Notes: generated from the letters alone by a model not told the origin. Shown: positions 31,943 through 41,430, counted from the first letter of the stretch. The stretch is 58,718 nucleotides of DNA from JAHDBG01 sp963922685 (GCA_963922685.1 CAWUJM010000005.1:1-58718), one strand, 5' to 3'. Translations and numbers: made by a program.

Positions 31943-33268
31943 TCAGTCTCTCTTCAGGGCCCAGAATTCGAGTTCGAGCTCGGGGAAGTTACCGGCGATG
32001 TGGAAGCCGAAGCCGGCGGTGGTCTGTTGCATCAGATCGTTCCAGGCGTCGCTCTGACAATCTAACTGGAAGTAGGTATAGCCGGCGTGATACGGCAGGT
32101 GGCGCGGGGCGACCGGCAGGGCATTCAGCGGGATACCTGGTAGTTGCAGACTGACGCGCTCGGCCAGTTTTTCCAGCGAGGCGACCTTGGTCTGCTGCTG
32201 GTACTGGCGACGCAGTTGTTCCAGCGGCATACGCGCCTTGACCGCGAGGATGAAGTCGCTGCTGTCGAGCAGGCTGTGGTCGTTCAGCATGGCGACATAG
32301 GTGCCGTATTCGCGTTTTTCGATCGGGATCGGTGTGGCACGCGGTTGCATCAGGGTGCCGAGGCTCTGGCGTAAGGTCTCTTCCAGCTTCCGGAAGGCAG
32401 TTTCCGGATGTTCATGATCATAGTGCGGATAATCGCCAGCCAGGCGTGCGGCGGCGTGAAAGGTGGCCAGCTCACCGCAGGTTTGCAGCAGGTCGTTGTA
32501 CAGTTGTTCCGGGTGCAGGCGTCGTCGCTGGCTCAGATGACGGTAGTGCGGCTGCAGCCGGTTCAGGGTCTGCAGCAGCAGGAAGTCGGTGACCTCGGCG
32601 ACCCCGGCCTGCCCCGGTGCACCAATACGGTCAGCCAGGTTTTTCGCACGTTCACGCATCAGCCCGGCGATCTCACTGATGAAGCGACGCAGTGCCGGGA
32701 TGGCACTGACCGACAGGCTGGTGGGGTAATAGTCCTGGTCTAACTGCAGTTGTTCGTCAGTCCCTTTGCCCTGAATCCGGGTGATTGCTAAGGTGTGGTA
32801 GTCGCTGAGATCTTCGTTTTCGGGCATCAGGCGCAGTTGCAACTGCGCGGTGTTCAGACTGCGATATTCGCCGCTTTCGGTATGCTGGTCTTTGATATCC
32901 TGGCTGATGGACTGGTAACGACCGCCTTCCTGAACTTCACTGATGCCTGGTTTGTAGATCGGCAGGGCCAGGTAGATGATGTGTCCGGCATGGCTGTTAT
33001 CCAGCGTGAGTGGTGCCGGTGCTGGTGTATCAACCGGTATGTTAAAGGTCACGCCGTCCGGCATCACACCGCTGGCACTGAGAATTTGTAGCTTGCCGCT
33101 GCTGAGGGCCTTATCATCGAAATGGATGGCTGTGAGGCCATACGTATGGTCGCGCAGGTCGTCGATACGCTGGTTGGTATGGTGTTCCAGATAGCGGCTT
33201 TCCTGCTGAAAATGATGTGGCAGAATGAACAGGCCCTCCTGCCAGAGGACTTTGTTGTGGTTCGCCAT
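31943..33268 (-). CDS. tssK: T6SS baseplate protein TssK
   Basis: 441 residues, normal length for TssK. The start NKVLWQEGLFILPHHFQQ is the family hallmark, and the C-terminal YFQLD region matches the domain that contacts the membrane complex. Its ATG overlaps the tssJ stop by one base. TssK links the baseplate to TssL/TssM. Confidence 0.95.
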   Translation of the reverse strand: MANHNKVLWQEGLFILPHHFQQESRYLEHHTNQRIDDLRDHTYGLTAIHFDDKALSSGKLQILSASGVMPDGVTFNIPVDTPAPAPLTLDNSHAGHIIYLALPIYKPGISEVQEGGRYQSISQDIKDQHTESGEYRSLNTAQLQLRLMPENEDLSDYHTLAITRIQGKGTDEQLQLDQDYYPTSLSVSAIPALRRFISEIAGLMRERAKNLADRIGAPGQAGVAEVTDFLLLQTLNRLQPHYRHLSQRRRLHPEQLYNDLLQTCGELATFHAAARLAGDYPHYDHEHPETAFRKLEETLRQSLGTLMQPRATPIPIEKREYGTYVAMLNDHSLLDSSDFILAVKARMPLEQLRRQYQQQTKVASLEKLAERVSLQLPGIPLNALPVAPRHLPYHAGYTYFQLDCQSDAWNDLMQQTTAGFGFHIAGNFPELELEFWALKRD

Positions 33269-33975
33269 TATTGCTCCTGTTTTTTCAGAGTGATGGTGTG
33301 TTTACCCAGTTCGGCGAACAGGGCATAGGCATGTCCTGCAGGCTGGATTTTGACGATCGCCTTCCAGTCAGCGGCATCATAATCGTGGTAGGCTGCGGTG
33401 ATGCCGATATAGCGAGTATGTTCAGCAATGGCGGTAGGTTCGATGAAGCTGAACTCATCCGGAAGCAGGACATAATCATCGTGTTGCAGGTAGGTGGTAC
33501 CCAGTGCTTGTTCGATATCGCTGAACAGGCCTTCGTAATCGGCCTGTAATAACAGAGACTGGTCTTTGAGTTGGATAACTTTGAAAGCGATCGGCGTGGC
33601 CTCCGGGTCGGTGGCGTCTTTTTCGGTGGGTTGTTGGTCAGCTTGTGCCAGAACTGCAGCGATCTGTTCGGCAGCGGTGGGGATCGGATCAACCTCAAGC
33701 ACCATATTGATGTTACCCACCGGCTTGTAAGCGACCTCTGGTGTGGTGGCTGCCGGTTCTGCCGGGGGCGCGTCTTCCGGTTCACGGTAGGGGTTCGGAT
33801 TGACGTTCGGGGTGGCATACAGGCTCAGGCTGATGGTAGTCGGCTGGTCGGTGGGAACACCCACCGGAACGTCCGGATCCATCAATACCTGTGCCGTTTT
33901 GCTGGCGACATCCTGCAGGCTGGCGCAGCCGCTGAGCAGTAGAGCCACCAGGCCGATGGGTACGAAGTGTTTCAT
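33268..33975 (-). CDS. tssJ: T6SS outer-membrane lipoprotein TssJ
   Basis: 235 residues with lipobox ALLLSGC (Cys about 17). Conserved beta-sandwich segments: TISLSLYATPNVNPNP, VFKVIQLKD-like IAFKVIQLKD, TRYIGITAAYHDYDAADW. A Pro/Ala/Glu-rich insertion of about 65 residues after NPNPYRE makes it longer than usual for TssJ. It overlaps the FHA gene by four bases. TssJ anchors the TssJLM complex in the outer membrane. Confidence 0.92.
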   Translation of the reverse strand: MKHFVPIGLVALLLSGCASLQDVASKTAQVLMDPDVPVGVPTDQPTTISLSLYATPNVNPNPYREPEDAPPAEPAATTPEVAYKPVGNINMVLEVDPIPTAAEQIAAVLAQADQQPTEKDATDPEATPIAFKVIQLKDQSLLLQADYEGLFSDIEQALGTTYLQHDDYVLLPDEFSFIEPTAIAEHTRYIGITAAYHDYDAADWKAIVKIQPAGHAYALFAELGKHTITLKKQEQ

Positions 33976-34700
33976 GGGTCTGTCTCGGAGTGACCGGTCG
34001 CATCTGGTGACCGGGGAGGGTTTTTTGTTGGAGAGGGTAACGTGATTGCCTGACGTACCGTGCCGCTGTGGTCGGCAGCATAATCGGTGCTCAGGCGGAT
34101 GGGAGCCGCCTGCAATTCTATCGGTGGCTCCGGTTCTGAGCGTGGTGGAGTCAGATGTTGTAGCGGGTCTGTGCTGGTGAGTTGCGCGTTTTCGCCCAGA
34201 AACGCGTTCAGCACCTGATCCGGCGACATCGCAGTCGCATCAATGCGCCGGGTACGATCACTGATCGGTTTCTGTGTCAGCATAGCACTGGGATCCAGTC
34301 CGAGCAGACTACCCAGATTCAGTTCGCGCAGATGGTCAGCACCATAGGACCGGGTGTCCAGTAAGGACGTTTCCAGATGCACACTGATGCGGTATTTACC
34401 CAGTTTCAGGCGATCGCCATCGCGTAGTGCCACCAGCTTCAGTTTTCCCAGCGGATCCCGGTGTGCATTGATGTAGGTGGCACCGCACAGATCGACCAGT
34501 ACATAGCGTCCATCTATCCAGCGAATCGCCGCGTGGCTGGTCGCCACGCTACCGGCACTATCGTACAGGTGCCAGTCGGCACCCTGGCTGCCAATGGTGG
34601 CACCGGTCTGTTGCGGGCGATAGTTCGGCAGTGAGCCGTGCTCCAGTGCTTCCGGGTTATCTACACACAGGTACAGTTGCGGTATGGTCGGGGTCTGCAT
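33972..34700 (-). CDS. tagH: T6SS FHA-domain protein (Fha/TagH/VasC type), short
   Basis: 242 residues. The FHA domain spans about residues 10-110 (TGATIGSQGADWHL, SHAAIRWIDGRYVLVDLCGATYIN, LRDGDRLKLGKYRI). The linker LLGLDPSA and DPLQHLTPPR motifs occur in T6SS FHA proteins. V. cholerae VasC is about twice as long, with an extra C-terminal domain that is missing here. First gene of the fha-tssJ-tssK-tssL run. Confidence 0.85.
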   Translation of the reverse strand: MQTPTIPQLYLCVDNPEALEHGSLPNYRPQQTGATIGSQGADWHLYDSAGSVATSHAAIRWIDGRYVLVDLCGATYINAHRDPLGKLKLVALRDGDRLKLGKYRISVHLETSLLDTRSYGADHLRELNLGSLLGLDPSAMLTQKPISDRTRRIDATAMSPDQVLNAFLGENAQLTSTDPLQHLTPPRSEPEPPIELQAAPIRLSTDYAADHSGTVRQAITLPSPTKNPPRSPDATGHSETDP

Positions 34701-34909
34701 ACGAGGGGACTACTCAGGAAGATCGTTCTGGTTTATCGGCAATAACAACCCATATTGGTTTTTGTTAAAGAATGACAGTCTGCAGTAATTTCCGCTTTGT
34801 CTCTAAGATATTGATTTATATTGTTTTCTGATTTGCATTTTTCGCGAAGGTAAAGCTATAATCCGGTTCATAAAACCTACCTGATATCCTTTCTGGAGGA
34901 GGAAGTGAT
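34701..34909. other. Intergenic region between divergent fha and transposase relic
   Basis: About 209 AT-rich bases. It must hold the promoter of the fha-tssJ-tssK-tssL run on the minus strand, but I could not place convincing -35/-10 boxes or a sigma-54 site there. A plausible plus-strand promoter is listed separately. Confidence 0.5.
34833..34862 (+). promoter_or_regulatory. Putative sigma-70 promoter of the transposase relic
   Basis: TTGCAT at 34833-34838 and TATAAT at 34857-34862 with an 18-base spacer, about 47 bases before the relic's ATG, which has GGAGGAGG just upstream. Confidence 0.5.
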
Positions 34910-35436
34910 ATGCCTCGTAAAAAGTTCAGAAAAGACTTAGGAACCCCCGAACTTTTGTTGTCTATTCGTCAGGCATTATCGGAAATCAGGGATCCGAAAC
35001 GTGGTACAGAGATACCGCTGGTGGATTGCCTGATGTCAGGTTTAGCTGTATTTCATCTGAAATAGGCTTCATTGCTGAAATTTGCAGAATCCAGACAGTC
35101 AAAGCAAGTTCAGGCCAATTTACAAAATTTGTATGATGTAACCCGGATACCCAGCGATAAGACGGCAAGATCAGAAATGACTGTGAGCGCAATGCAGCTA
35201 AATGTCTGATAGCCCGCACACGGAAAGATCATCCTCGAAGGAATTTTATCGTCATAGAAGATGGCCTGGCTTCAAATGGGCCACATATTAAAGAACTGGG
35301 AAAGGCAGGGTTAAGATATATTCTGGTAGCGAAGCCCGAAGATCATAAGTACTTGTTTAATCAACTGAAAACGAGCGCAAGAACCCGAGATAAAACGATC
35401 ACAGATAAAAAAGGCCACGTGCATCAGTTTCGTTAT
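34910..35436 (+). pseudogene. Decayed transposase (DDE, ISNCY/IS4-like)
   Basis: ATG at 34910 after a strong ribosome-binding site. The frame reads LLLSIRQALSEIRDP, then VDCLMSGLAVFHLK, a TAG stop, and continues ASLLKFAESRQS, LYDVTRIPSDKTARSEM as in transposases of this type. After a gap it resumes as IEDGLASNGPHIKELG and LRYILVAKPEDHKYLF, a recognisable middle portion. The 3' third is missing. Stops and deletions make it inactive. It sits exactly where the T6SS run fha-tssL begins, next to priA. Confidence 0.7.
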
Positions 35437-35660
35437 CTGAATATAGCCTGTTGGCAGATCAACCAAGCTAGCATAGACCTGGTCAAATGTATTCTGCACC
35501 ACCGGGTCGATTGTATAATGTTGTTGCAGATAGGCCAGAGAACCGGCACAGGGTGAGTCTTCAGCAAATACCTGACCTGAATGCCCAGCGCAGGCAGTGT
35601 CATGGCACCTGACAGTACCGCAGCACGTATCGTGGATGCATTTATGTTTAACATAAGGTT
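35437..35660 (-). pseudogene. Remnant of a secreted protein gene
   Basis: A signal-peptide-like start (MLNINASTIRAAVLSGAMTL from about 35654) shifts into another frame reading GQVFAEDSPCAGSLAYLQQH and NTFDQVYASLVDLPTGY, and is then cut by the transposase relic. Neither frame is complete. The family is not recognised. An overlapping long minus-strand frame to 35311 is only the antisense of the transposase relic. Confidence 0.45.
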
Positions 35661-35816
35661 TTACCTTTTTATCTTTGATAAAAAACACCTTTTCACCGGT
35701 GATCTGAAAAACATCACCTGATATCCGGTGGTGTTGTGACACTTCAGGACGATCTGCTCCTGAGGTGTTTATGACACACACTGTACTGACCACAATGTGT
35801 GTGCTGTACGGTTCAA

Positions 35817-37793
35817 TCAGACCGGATCAATATCCAGAGTCCAGCTGACACCGTTTGGTATCGGTTGAGTCTGTACATGGTGCCGTAATGCCCGGGCCAG
35901 ATCCTGCACACACCGCCGTCGGGCGGATTGCAGCAATAAGTGTATCCGGTATCTGCCGACCCGGCGTGCCATCGGTGCCGGCACCGGGCCCCAGCAGGTG
36001 ACCGCAGTGGCCTGTTGCTGCACCCAGGCCGCAATCTGTTGCAGAAACTGTTCCGGCGGCTCTGGTTTTTTCGCTTCCGCCTGGATCAGTACCTGATGCG
36101 TATAGGGTGGATATCCGGCCGCCTGACGTTCTGCCAGGGCGACCTGGGCGAAGGCTGGATAGCCCTCGCGTAATAGGGTCTGCCAGACCGGGTGTTCCGG
36201 ATGCCGCGTCTGGATTAACACCCGGCCGGGTCGATCACCCCGGCCTGCACGACCGGCGACCTGCATCACTAATTGTGCCATGCGCTCACTGCCGCGAAAA
36301 TCGGCACTATACAGTCCACCGTCTGCATTCAGGATGCCGACCAGTGTCACACGCGGGAAATGGTGTCCTTTTGCCAGCATCTGGGTGCCGACCAGAACAG
36401 CTGCAGCTGCGGCATGTACCTGATCCAGCAGGGCCTGCAAGCTACCTTTCCGGCTGATCGCATCCCGGTCTATGCGCAATAAGGGCACATCCGGAAACCG
36501 GTCGTGCAGAAAATCACCGACCTTTTCAGTGCCCTGGCCTAACGGATGCAGATCATACGCTGCACAGGCCGGACACTGGCGTGGTATCGTTTGTTGCGCT
36601 CCGCAATGATGGCAGCGTAATACGCCTTGTGCCCGGTGTACTGTCTGATACGCATCACATTGCGCACATTCAGAGATCCAGTCACAACTGTAACAGGTCA
36701 GCACCGGCGCATAACCGCGCCGGTTGATAAAGATCATCGCCTGTTCGCCTGCGGCCAGGGTCGTCTGCAATGCAGTCAGTAATGGTGCTGACAGGCCGGC
36801 TGATAAAGGCTGGTCGCGAATGTCCAGCAGTTGCAGTTCTGGCGGCAGTGCGGTTCCGGCCCGGTGTTGTAATCTGAGCCGCTGATAACCCCGGCAGGTG
36901 ACATTGTGGATACTTTCGAGCGAGGGTGTGGCAGAACCGAGTACGACCGGGCAGGCTGCTCGCTGCGCCCGGGCTACAGCCATGTCGCGTGCCGAATAAC
37001 GCAGTCCGTCCTGTTGTTTGTACGCTGGTTCGTGTTCTTCGTCCACGATCACGATACCCAGATGTGGTACCGGATTCAGCACCGACGAGCGGGTACCGAC
37101 CACAAACGGGGTCAGACCGAGGCGCGCCTGATGCCAGGCGCGTTCGCGTTCGGTCTCATTCAAGCCGGAGTGTAACACACTTACCCCGGTGGTAAAGCGC
37201 TCGGTAAAGCGTTGTTGCAACTGGGGTGTGAGTGCAATTTCGGGTACCAGCAGCAACACACTCTGCTGCCGTGCCAGTACCTGCTGCGCCAGCTGCAGAT
37301 AGACTTCCGTCTTGCCGCTGCCGGTCACGCCTTCCAGCAGAAAAACGGCAAACTGGCCCAGCTGCGTCTGCACTGCCTGGATCGCAGCCTGTTGCTCTGC
37401 ATTCAGCGGGTAGTCGGCACTGCGGCACGCCGGTGCAGCGGATTGCGCCGGAACCAGAGCCTTGCGCCGCTTACGCAACCGTACCGGTAGTGCAGCAAGG
37501 ATCACTTCTCCCGGCGGATGCTGATAATAACGCGCCACCCAGTCCAGATAGGCCAGGTCGGCAGTATTCAGCAATGGCTCCTCATCCAGACATTGCAGCA
37601 CCCGCCGTAACTTCGCTGCGGCCACACTGGTGCGGACCACGTGTGCGACGACGACCCCGATCTTACGCGTCCGGGCAAATGGTACCAGCACCCGGCAACC
37701 GGGTTGACAGGTTATCCCTTCCTGTGGCGGCAGATAGTCAAAATGATGATCAAAGGGGCCGTTTAATGCCACAGACAGGTAATCACATGGCAT
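35817..37793 (-). CDS. priA: Primosomal replication restart helicase PriA
   Basis: 658 residues. The N-terminal DNA-binding domain begins VALNGPFDHHFDY. Helicase motifs: GVTGSGKTEVY (Walker A), IVDEEHEPAYKQ (DEEH box), GSATPSLES, VAGRAGRGDRPG (motif VI). The inserted zinc-binding cysteines are CYSCDW, CAQC, CHHCG and CPAC. It reopens stalled replication forks. Slightly shorter than E. coli PriA but with all motifs. It lies six bases after rep. Confidence 0.95.
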   Translation of the reverse strand: MPCDYLSVALNGPFDHHFDYLPPQEGITCQPGCRVLVPFARTRKIGVVVAHVVRTSVAAAKLRRVLQCLDEEPLLNTADLAYLDWVARYYQHPPGEVILAALPVRLRKRRKALVPAQSAAPACRSADYPLNAEQQAAIQAVQTQLGQFAVFLLEGVTGSGKTEVYLQLAQQVLARQQSVLLLVPEIALTPQLQQRFTERFTTGVSVLHSGLNETERERAWHQARLGLTPFVVGTRSSVLNPVPHLGIVIVDEEHEPAYKQQDGLRYSARDMAVARAQRAACPVVLGSATPSLESIHNVTCRGYQRLRLQHRAGTALPPELQLLDIRDQPLSAGLSAPLLTALQTTLAAGEQAMIFINRRGYAPVLTCYSCDWISECAQCDAYQTVHRAQGVLRCHHCGAQQTIPRQCPACAAYDLHPLGQGTEKVGDFLHDRFPDVPLLRIDRDAISRKGSLQALLDQVHAAAAAVLVGTQMLAKGHHFPRVTLVGILNADGGLYSADFRGSERMAQLVMQVAGRAGRGDRPGRVLIQTRHPEHPVWQTLLREGYPAFAQVALAERQAAGYPPYTHQVLIQAEAKKPEPPEQFLQQIAAWVQQQATAVTCWGPVPAPMARRVGRYRIHLLLQSARRRCVQDLARALRHHVQTQPIPNGVSWTLDIDPV

Positions 37794-37799
37794 AACAGG

Positions 37800-39809
37800 C
37801 TACGATCCGGCCAGCAGGGCGCGCAGTCCGGCGATGCTGGATTGTGCTCGTTGGGTGCGTTGTTCTGTGCTGGTGGTAACACCCTGGCCCTCCCACGCGA
37901 TATCCTGTTCCGGTAATTCGCGCAGAAAACGGCTTGGCTCACAGTTAACCCATTCACCACCGCGCCGCCGTTTCCCGGCGGTGGTGATCAGTAGGTGGCG
38001 TTGTGCCCGGGTCAGGCCGACATAGGCGAGACGTCGTTCTTCTTCAATCTTATCTTCATCAATACTGGTCTGGTGTGGCAACAGCCCCTCTTCCATACCC
38101 ACCAGAAATACGGTCGGAAATTCCAGCCCCTTCGCGGCATGCAGGGTCATCAGCGCAACCCGGTCGTTCTGTTGTTCGTCATCCTGACGTTCCAGGATAT
38201 CCATCAGTCCCAGATGGGCAACAATATCGCTGAGTGATTCTCCTTTGTAATCTTCACCCTGCAGGCGGGTCAGCCAGTCTACCAACTCACGCACATATCC
38301 CCAGCGTTTGTCAGCCTGTTTCGGGTTGCTGCTGGTTTGTTGTAACCAGTCCTGATAATCCATATCGGTCAGGAGCTGTTCCATCACCACATCCGGGGCT
38401 GCATGTGTGGCCAGTTGTTGCAGACCGATCAGCCATTGCCGGAAGGTACGCAGGTGATGCAGCGGACGGCCGGTGATCTGTTGTTCCAGACCGAATTCAT
38501 CTATCGCATCAAATAGTGCGACCTGACGCTCAGCCGCATAATCAGCCAGCTTCTGCAGGGTGGTCGGGCCAATTTCACGACGCGGTGTGTTGATGATGCG
38601 CAGCAGAGCGGTATCGTCATCCGTATTACAGATCAGCCGCAGGTAGCTCATCACATCCTTCACTTCGGCGCGGGCAAAAAAGGAGGTGCCACCGCTGACA
38701 AAGTACGGGATGTTATTAGTGCGCAGTACCTGTTCAAACAACCGCGCCTGATAATTGCCGCGATACAGGATCGCAAAGTCCCGATACGCACGGCGGCTGT
38801 TAAACCGGCTTTGTATCAGCTCAGCGACCACGCGTTCAGCTTCCGCTGCTTCGTCACGGCAATGTATCACCCGGACCGGATCGCCCGGCCCATGCTCGCT
38901 CCATAAACGTTTAGTGAACAAGTGTGGATTATGCTGAATCAGGGCGTTTGCGGCCTGCAGGATGCGCCCGCTGGAGCGATAGTTCTGTTCCAGCTTGATC
39001 ACCTTAAGTGACGGAAAGTCCTGTGCCAGTGCGGCAAGATTTTCCGGACGAGCACCGCGCCAGGCATAGATCGACTGGTCGTCATCTCCCACCACAGTAA
39101 AGCGGGCCTGGGGCCCTGTCAGTTGCCGGATCAGTTGATACTGAGTGCCGTTCGTATCCTGATATTCATCTACCAGCAGATGACGCACCCGGTTCTGCCA
39201 GCGTTCACGTACCGCGACCTGCTCGCTGAACACTTGTACTGGTCGCAGGATCAGGTCATCAAAATCGACTGCGTTATATGCCTGCAGGGTACGCTGATAA
39301 GCAGCATAGACCGTCGCCTGCCAGGCTGCCAGTGCATCCGGTGCTGCACTCAGTACCTGATCCGGCGTATGCAGCGCATTCTTCCAGTGCGAGATCTGAC
39401 GCCTTACTTGTTGCAGGGCATCTTTATCCGGGGTGTCACTTTGCGTTAGCTCTTTCAGCAGGTGGAGTACGTCCTGTTCATCCAGAATGCTGAAACTGCG
39501 TCTGAGCCCTGCTGCCTGGTGCTCACGCCGTAAGATGGTCAGTCCGAGTGTGTGGAAGGTGGCGATGGTCAGGCCACGGGCTGCCTGACCAGATAATAAT
39601 GCACTGACCCGGTTTTTCATTTCACGGGCGGCCTTATTCGTGAAGGTCACCGCCACAATATGACGCGCAGTCAGGCGTTGCTGGTCCATCAGATACGCAA
39701 TTTTGGCCGTAATCACGCGCGTTTTGCCGGATCCGGCTCCGGCCAGCACCAGGCTGGGGCCGGTCAGATGACGCACGGCCTCACGCTGTTGCGGGTTCAG
39801 GTGTTGCAT
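37800..39809 (-). CDS. rep: ATP-dependent DNA helicase Rep
   Basis: 669 residues, matching the E. coli Rep length. Motifs: LNPQQREAVRHLTGPSLVLA, GAGSGKTRVI (Walker A), VTFTNKAAREMKNRV, LLVDEYQDTNGTQYQLI, VGDDDQSIYAWRGA, LEQNYRSSGRI, TLHAAKGLEFPTVF, YVGLTRAQRHL. Rep (not UvrD) is indicated by the overall match and by a separate decayed uvrD at 41.9-42.6 kb. rep and priA lie between the T6SS genes tssG and fha, which are adjacent in V. cholerae-type clusters. Confidence 0.9.
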   Translation of the reverse strand: MQHLNPQQREAVRHLTGPSLVLAGAGSGKTRVITAKIAYLMDQQRLTARHIVAVTFTNKAAREMKNRVSALLSGQAARGLTIATFHTLGLTILRREHQAAGLRRSFSILDEQDVLHLLKELTQSDTPDKDALQQVRRQISHWKNALHTPDQVLSAAPDALAAWQATVYAAYQRTLQAYNAVDFDDLILRPVQVFSEQVAVRERWQNRVRHLLVDEYQDTNGTQYQLIRQLTGPQARFTVVGDDDQSIYAWRGARPENLAALAQDFPSLKVIKLEQNYRSSGRILQAANALIQHNPHLFTKRLWSEHGPGDPVRVIHCRDEAAEAERVVAELIQSRFNSRRAYRDFAILYRGNYQARLFEQVLRTNNIPYFVSGGTSFFARAEVKDVMSYLRLICNTDDDTALLRIINTPRREIGPTTLQKLADYAAERQVALFDAIDEFGLEQQITGRPLHHLRTFRQWLIGLQQLATHAAPDVVMEQLLTDMDYQDWLQQTSSNPKQADKRWGYVRELVDWLTRLQGEDYKGESLSDIVAHLGLMDILERQDDEQQNDRVALMTLHAAKGLEFPTVFLVGMEEGLLPHQTSIDEDKIEEERRLAYVGLTRAQRHLLITTAGKRRRGGEWVNCEPSRFLRELPEQDIAWEGQGVTTSTEQRTQRAQSSIAGLRALLAGS

Positions 39810-39850
39810 GCAGGTGCCTGGTTGAAACTTCCGGGTATCCGGTTAGGCTC

Positions 39851-40042
39851 TTGGCTCTTACCGGATTCCGGGTTGGTCAGTACCGCTTGCAGCCTAAAAA
39901 CACGTAAAGCATTGATTATGAAGCATATTATCAGAATCAGCACTATAGCGAAAACCCCTTAAAATATACTGATGACTCAAGTGCTTACGTGTGTTTTATG
40001 GATTTTAGCTTTCGCACCAATCCGGAATCCAATAAGAGCCAA
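39851..40042. repeat. MITE-like element with 27-base terminal inverted repeats
   Basis: The left arm 39851-39877 and right arm 40016-40042 are inverted copies with 24 of 27 matching bases (TTGGCTCTTA ... GGATTCCGG ... TTGGT). Subterminal sequences (CTAAAA, ACACGTAA) are also partly inverted. The core of about 140 bases is AT-rich and non-coding. It fills most of the 300-base gap between rep and tssG. Confidence 0.65.
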
Positions 40043-40110
40043 TTGCCGAAGCACTAGTCAGGCGTGATAACGATGTCTGTGAGAGGGCAGGATCTTTGCA
40101 GGTCGGCTGG

Positions 40111-41139
40111 TTAAGCGCGCACACTGATGCGCACGTCGGTCTCTTTTTTCAGATCGGCTTTGCCCAGAAAGCTGGTCCAGCCCAGTTGCGGGCCTTGCTG
40201 CGCGTGGCTGCCGAGCTGTAACGGCGGAATATCCTGCTGGATAATTCCCAGCCGCAGGTCATACGCCAGCTGATCGCGTAGCAGGAAGGAGACTAGTGCC
40301 TTTAACGGCGCAAAATGTTCGCCATCCGGCAGAAACTGGCGAAAGCGTATCTCACTCAGCCCCTGAATGACGATGCTGAACTTGCCGCCGATGCTGTGTA
40401 CCCGTTCACCCAGGGTGCAGCTCTGGCCCAGGCAGCCGTTGCGCTGGCCCAGTCGGATTTGCTGGTCGGCAGGCACTGGCGTGTGATATGGCTGCCATTC
40501 CTGTATGTGTACCTGCGGCAGGTCGAAGCTGTGCGCAATGATGCCACCGACCATTGATGGTGCCCGGCTGCGCGTGGCGATCATTCCGGCATAGGTGAGT
40601 AGCCGACTCCACGGAATCGGTGTTTCACCGCGCAGGCTGCTGTCGTTCAGTCCGATCAGCGAAAAGACTGTCTGCGAAAAACGATCGGTTGCGTCCGGCT
40701 GAAAGCGCACATAGTAGCGGTATTTGCGCCAGCCCCGGTGCAGCAGGGTCATCAGGCGATGGTTAAAAAAGTCAAAGAAGGCCGCGCGGATACCGATGCC
40801 CTGATGACTCTCGTAGGCGATACGCTCTAGGTAATGGTGTGGTAATGGCGAGGCACCGCCATGCATACCCAGAAACGCGACCTGTAGCTGGTAACGATGT
40901 TTTTCTTCTGTGGTGGTATCCGGCTGTGCCCGGGGCACCTCTGCACGCGGAAAGCCGAGTGCCGGATCGGTACAGAAGCGCAGCCGTTCCTGTTCCGGGC
41001 GGACATCCAGTAGTTGTTCCAGATCGTCACCATACACCTGGTGCAACCGTTCCACCAGTTGGAAAAACTGGTGCCGGTGCGCCTGTGGTAGCAGGTTGCG
41101 GGTCAGATCACCGGTTGTGTCCCTTTCATCAGTTTCCAT
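40111..41139 (-). CDS. tssG: T6SS baseplate protein TssG
   Basis: 342 residues. Family features: HRHQFFQLVERLHQ near the N-terminus, LRFCTDPALGFPRAEV, VAFLGMHGGASPLPHHYLE, FFDFFNHRLMTLLHR, and near the end LGWTSFLG. TssG with TssE, TssF and TssK forms the baseplate wedge. tssF normally precedes it, but here the upstream sequence is IS and uvrD debris, so the cluster is truncated at this point. Confidence 0.92.
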   Translation of the reverse strand: METDERDTTGDLTRNLLPQAHRHQFFQLVERLHQVYGDDLEQLLDVRPEQERLRFCTDPALGFPRAEVPRAQPDTTTEEKHRYQLQVAFLGMHGGASPLPHHYLERIAYESHQGIGIRAAFFDFFNHRLMTLLHRGWRKYRYYVRFQPDATDRFSQTVFSLIGLNDSSLRGETPIPWSRLLTYAGMIATRSRAPSMVGGIIAHSFDLPQVHIQEWQPYHTPVPADQQIRLGQRNGCLGQSCTLGERVHSIGGKFSIVIQGLSEIRFRQFLPDGEHFAPLKALVSFLLRDQLAYDLRLGIIQQDIPPLQLGSHAQQGPQLGWTSFLGKADLKKETDVRISVRA

Positions 41140-41430
41140 GTGTACTCTTCATTGTTGGTTGCATGGTGCAGCCGCTGCAGCATCACATCGTTGGCCAGAT
41201 AACTGGTGAACATTATGCGTCGTCTGCATCCAGCAGTTCCCGGACTTCGTCGCGGATATTCTGTGAACTTGAACGGATTTTCCGGCTTCCGGACGCACCA
41301 GTTCCTGAGTCGCTGATCACGTTGCACAGGAAGCTATTCCCAGATTGCGCTTCCGCACCAAATTGTAGTCGGTCGTAAGGTACTCCCCATTATCCAGACC
41401 AATATGGGGTAAAAATAAAAGAGTGGATGG
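41140..41430. other. Unassigned segment upstream of tssG
   Basis: No convincing gene. One minus-strand frame ends NIRDEVRELLDADDA-stop at about 41214 and could be the 3' end of a gene cut by the IS relic; it does not look like TssF. A small palindrome (CCCCAT ... ATGGGG) lies at about 41385-41408, near the expected end of the IS3 relic. Confidence 0.4.

Noticed and set aside
34701..34909. Sigma-54 promoter for the T6SS run
   Set aside because: VasH suggests sigma-54 control, but I found no convincing TGGCAC-N5-TTGC match here. VasH usually acts on hcp/vgrG operons, which are outside the window.
35735..35770. Rho-independent terminator after priA
   Set aside because: A 10-base stem (CACTTCAGGA ... 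TCCTGAGGTG) exists, but without a T tract on the priA strand, so it is not called.
35311..35793. Minus-strand frame of 160 codons near the transposase relic
   Set aside because: Its C-terminal half is the reverse complement of the transposase relic. Only the part above about 35437 may derive from a real, broken gene.
41103..41327. Small minus-strand frame overlapping the tssG start
   Set aside because: No family resemblance, overlaps tssG, and does not look like a TssF C-terminus.
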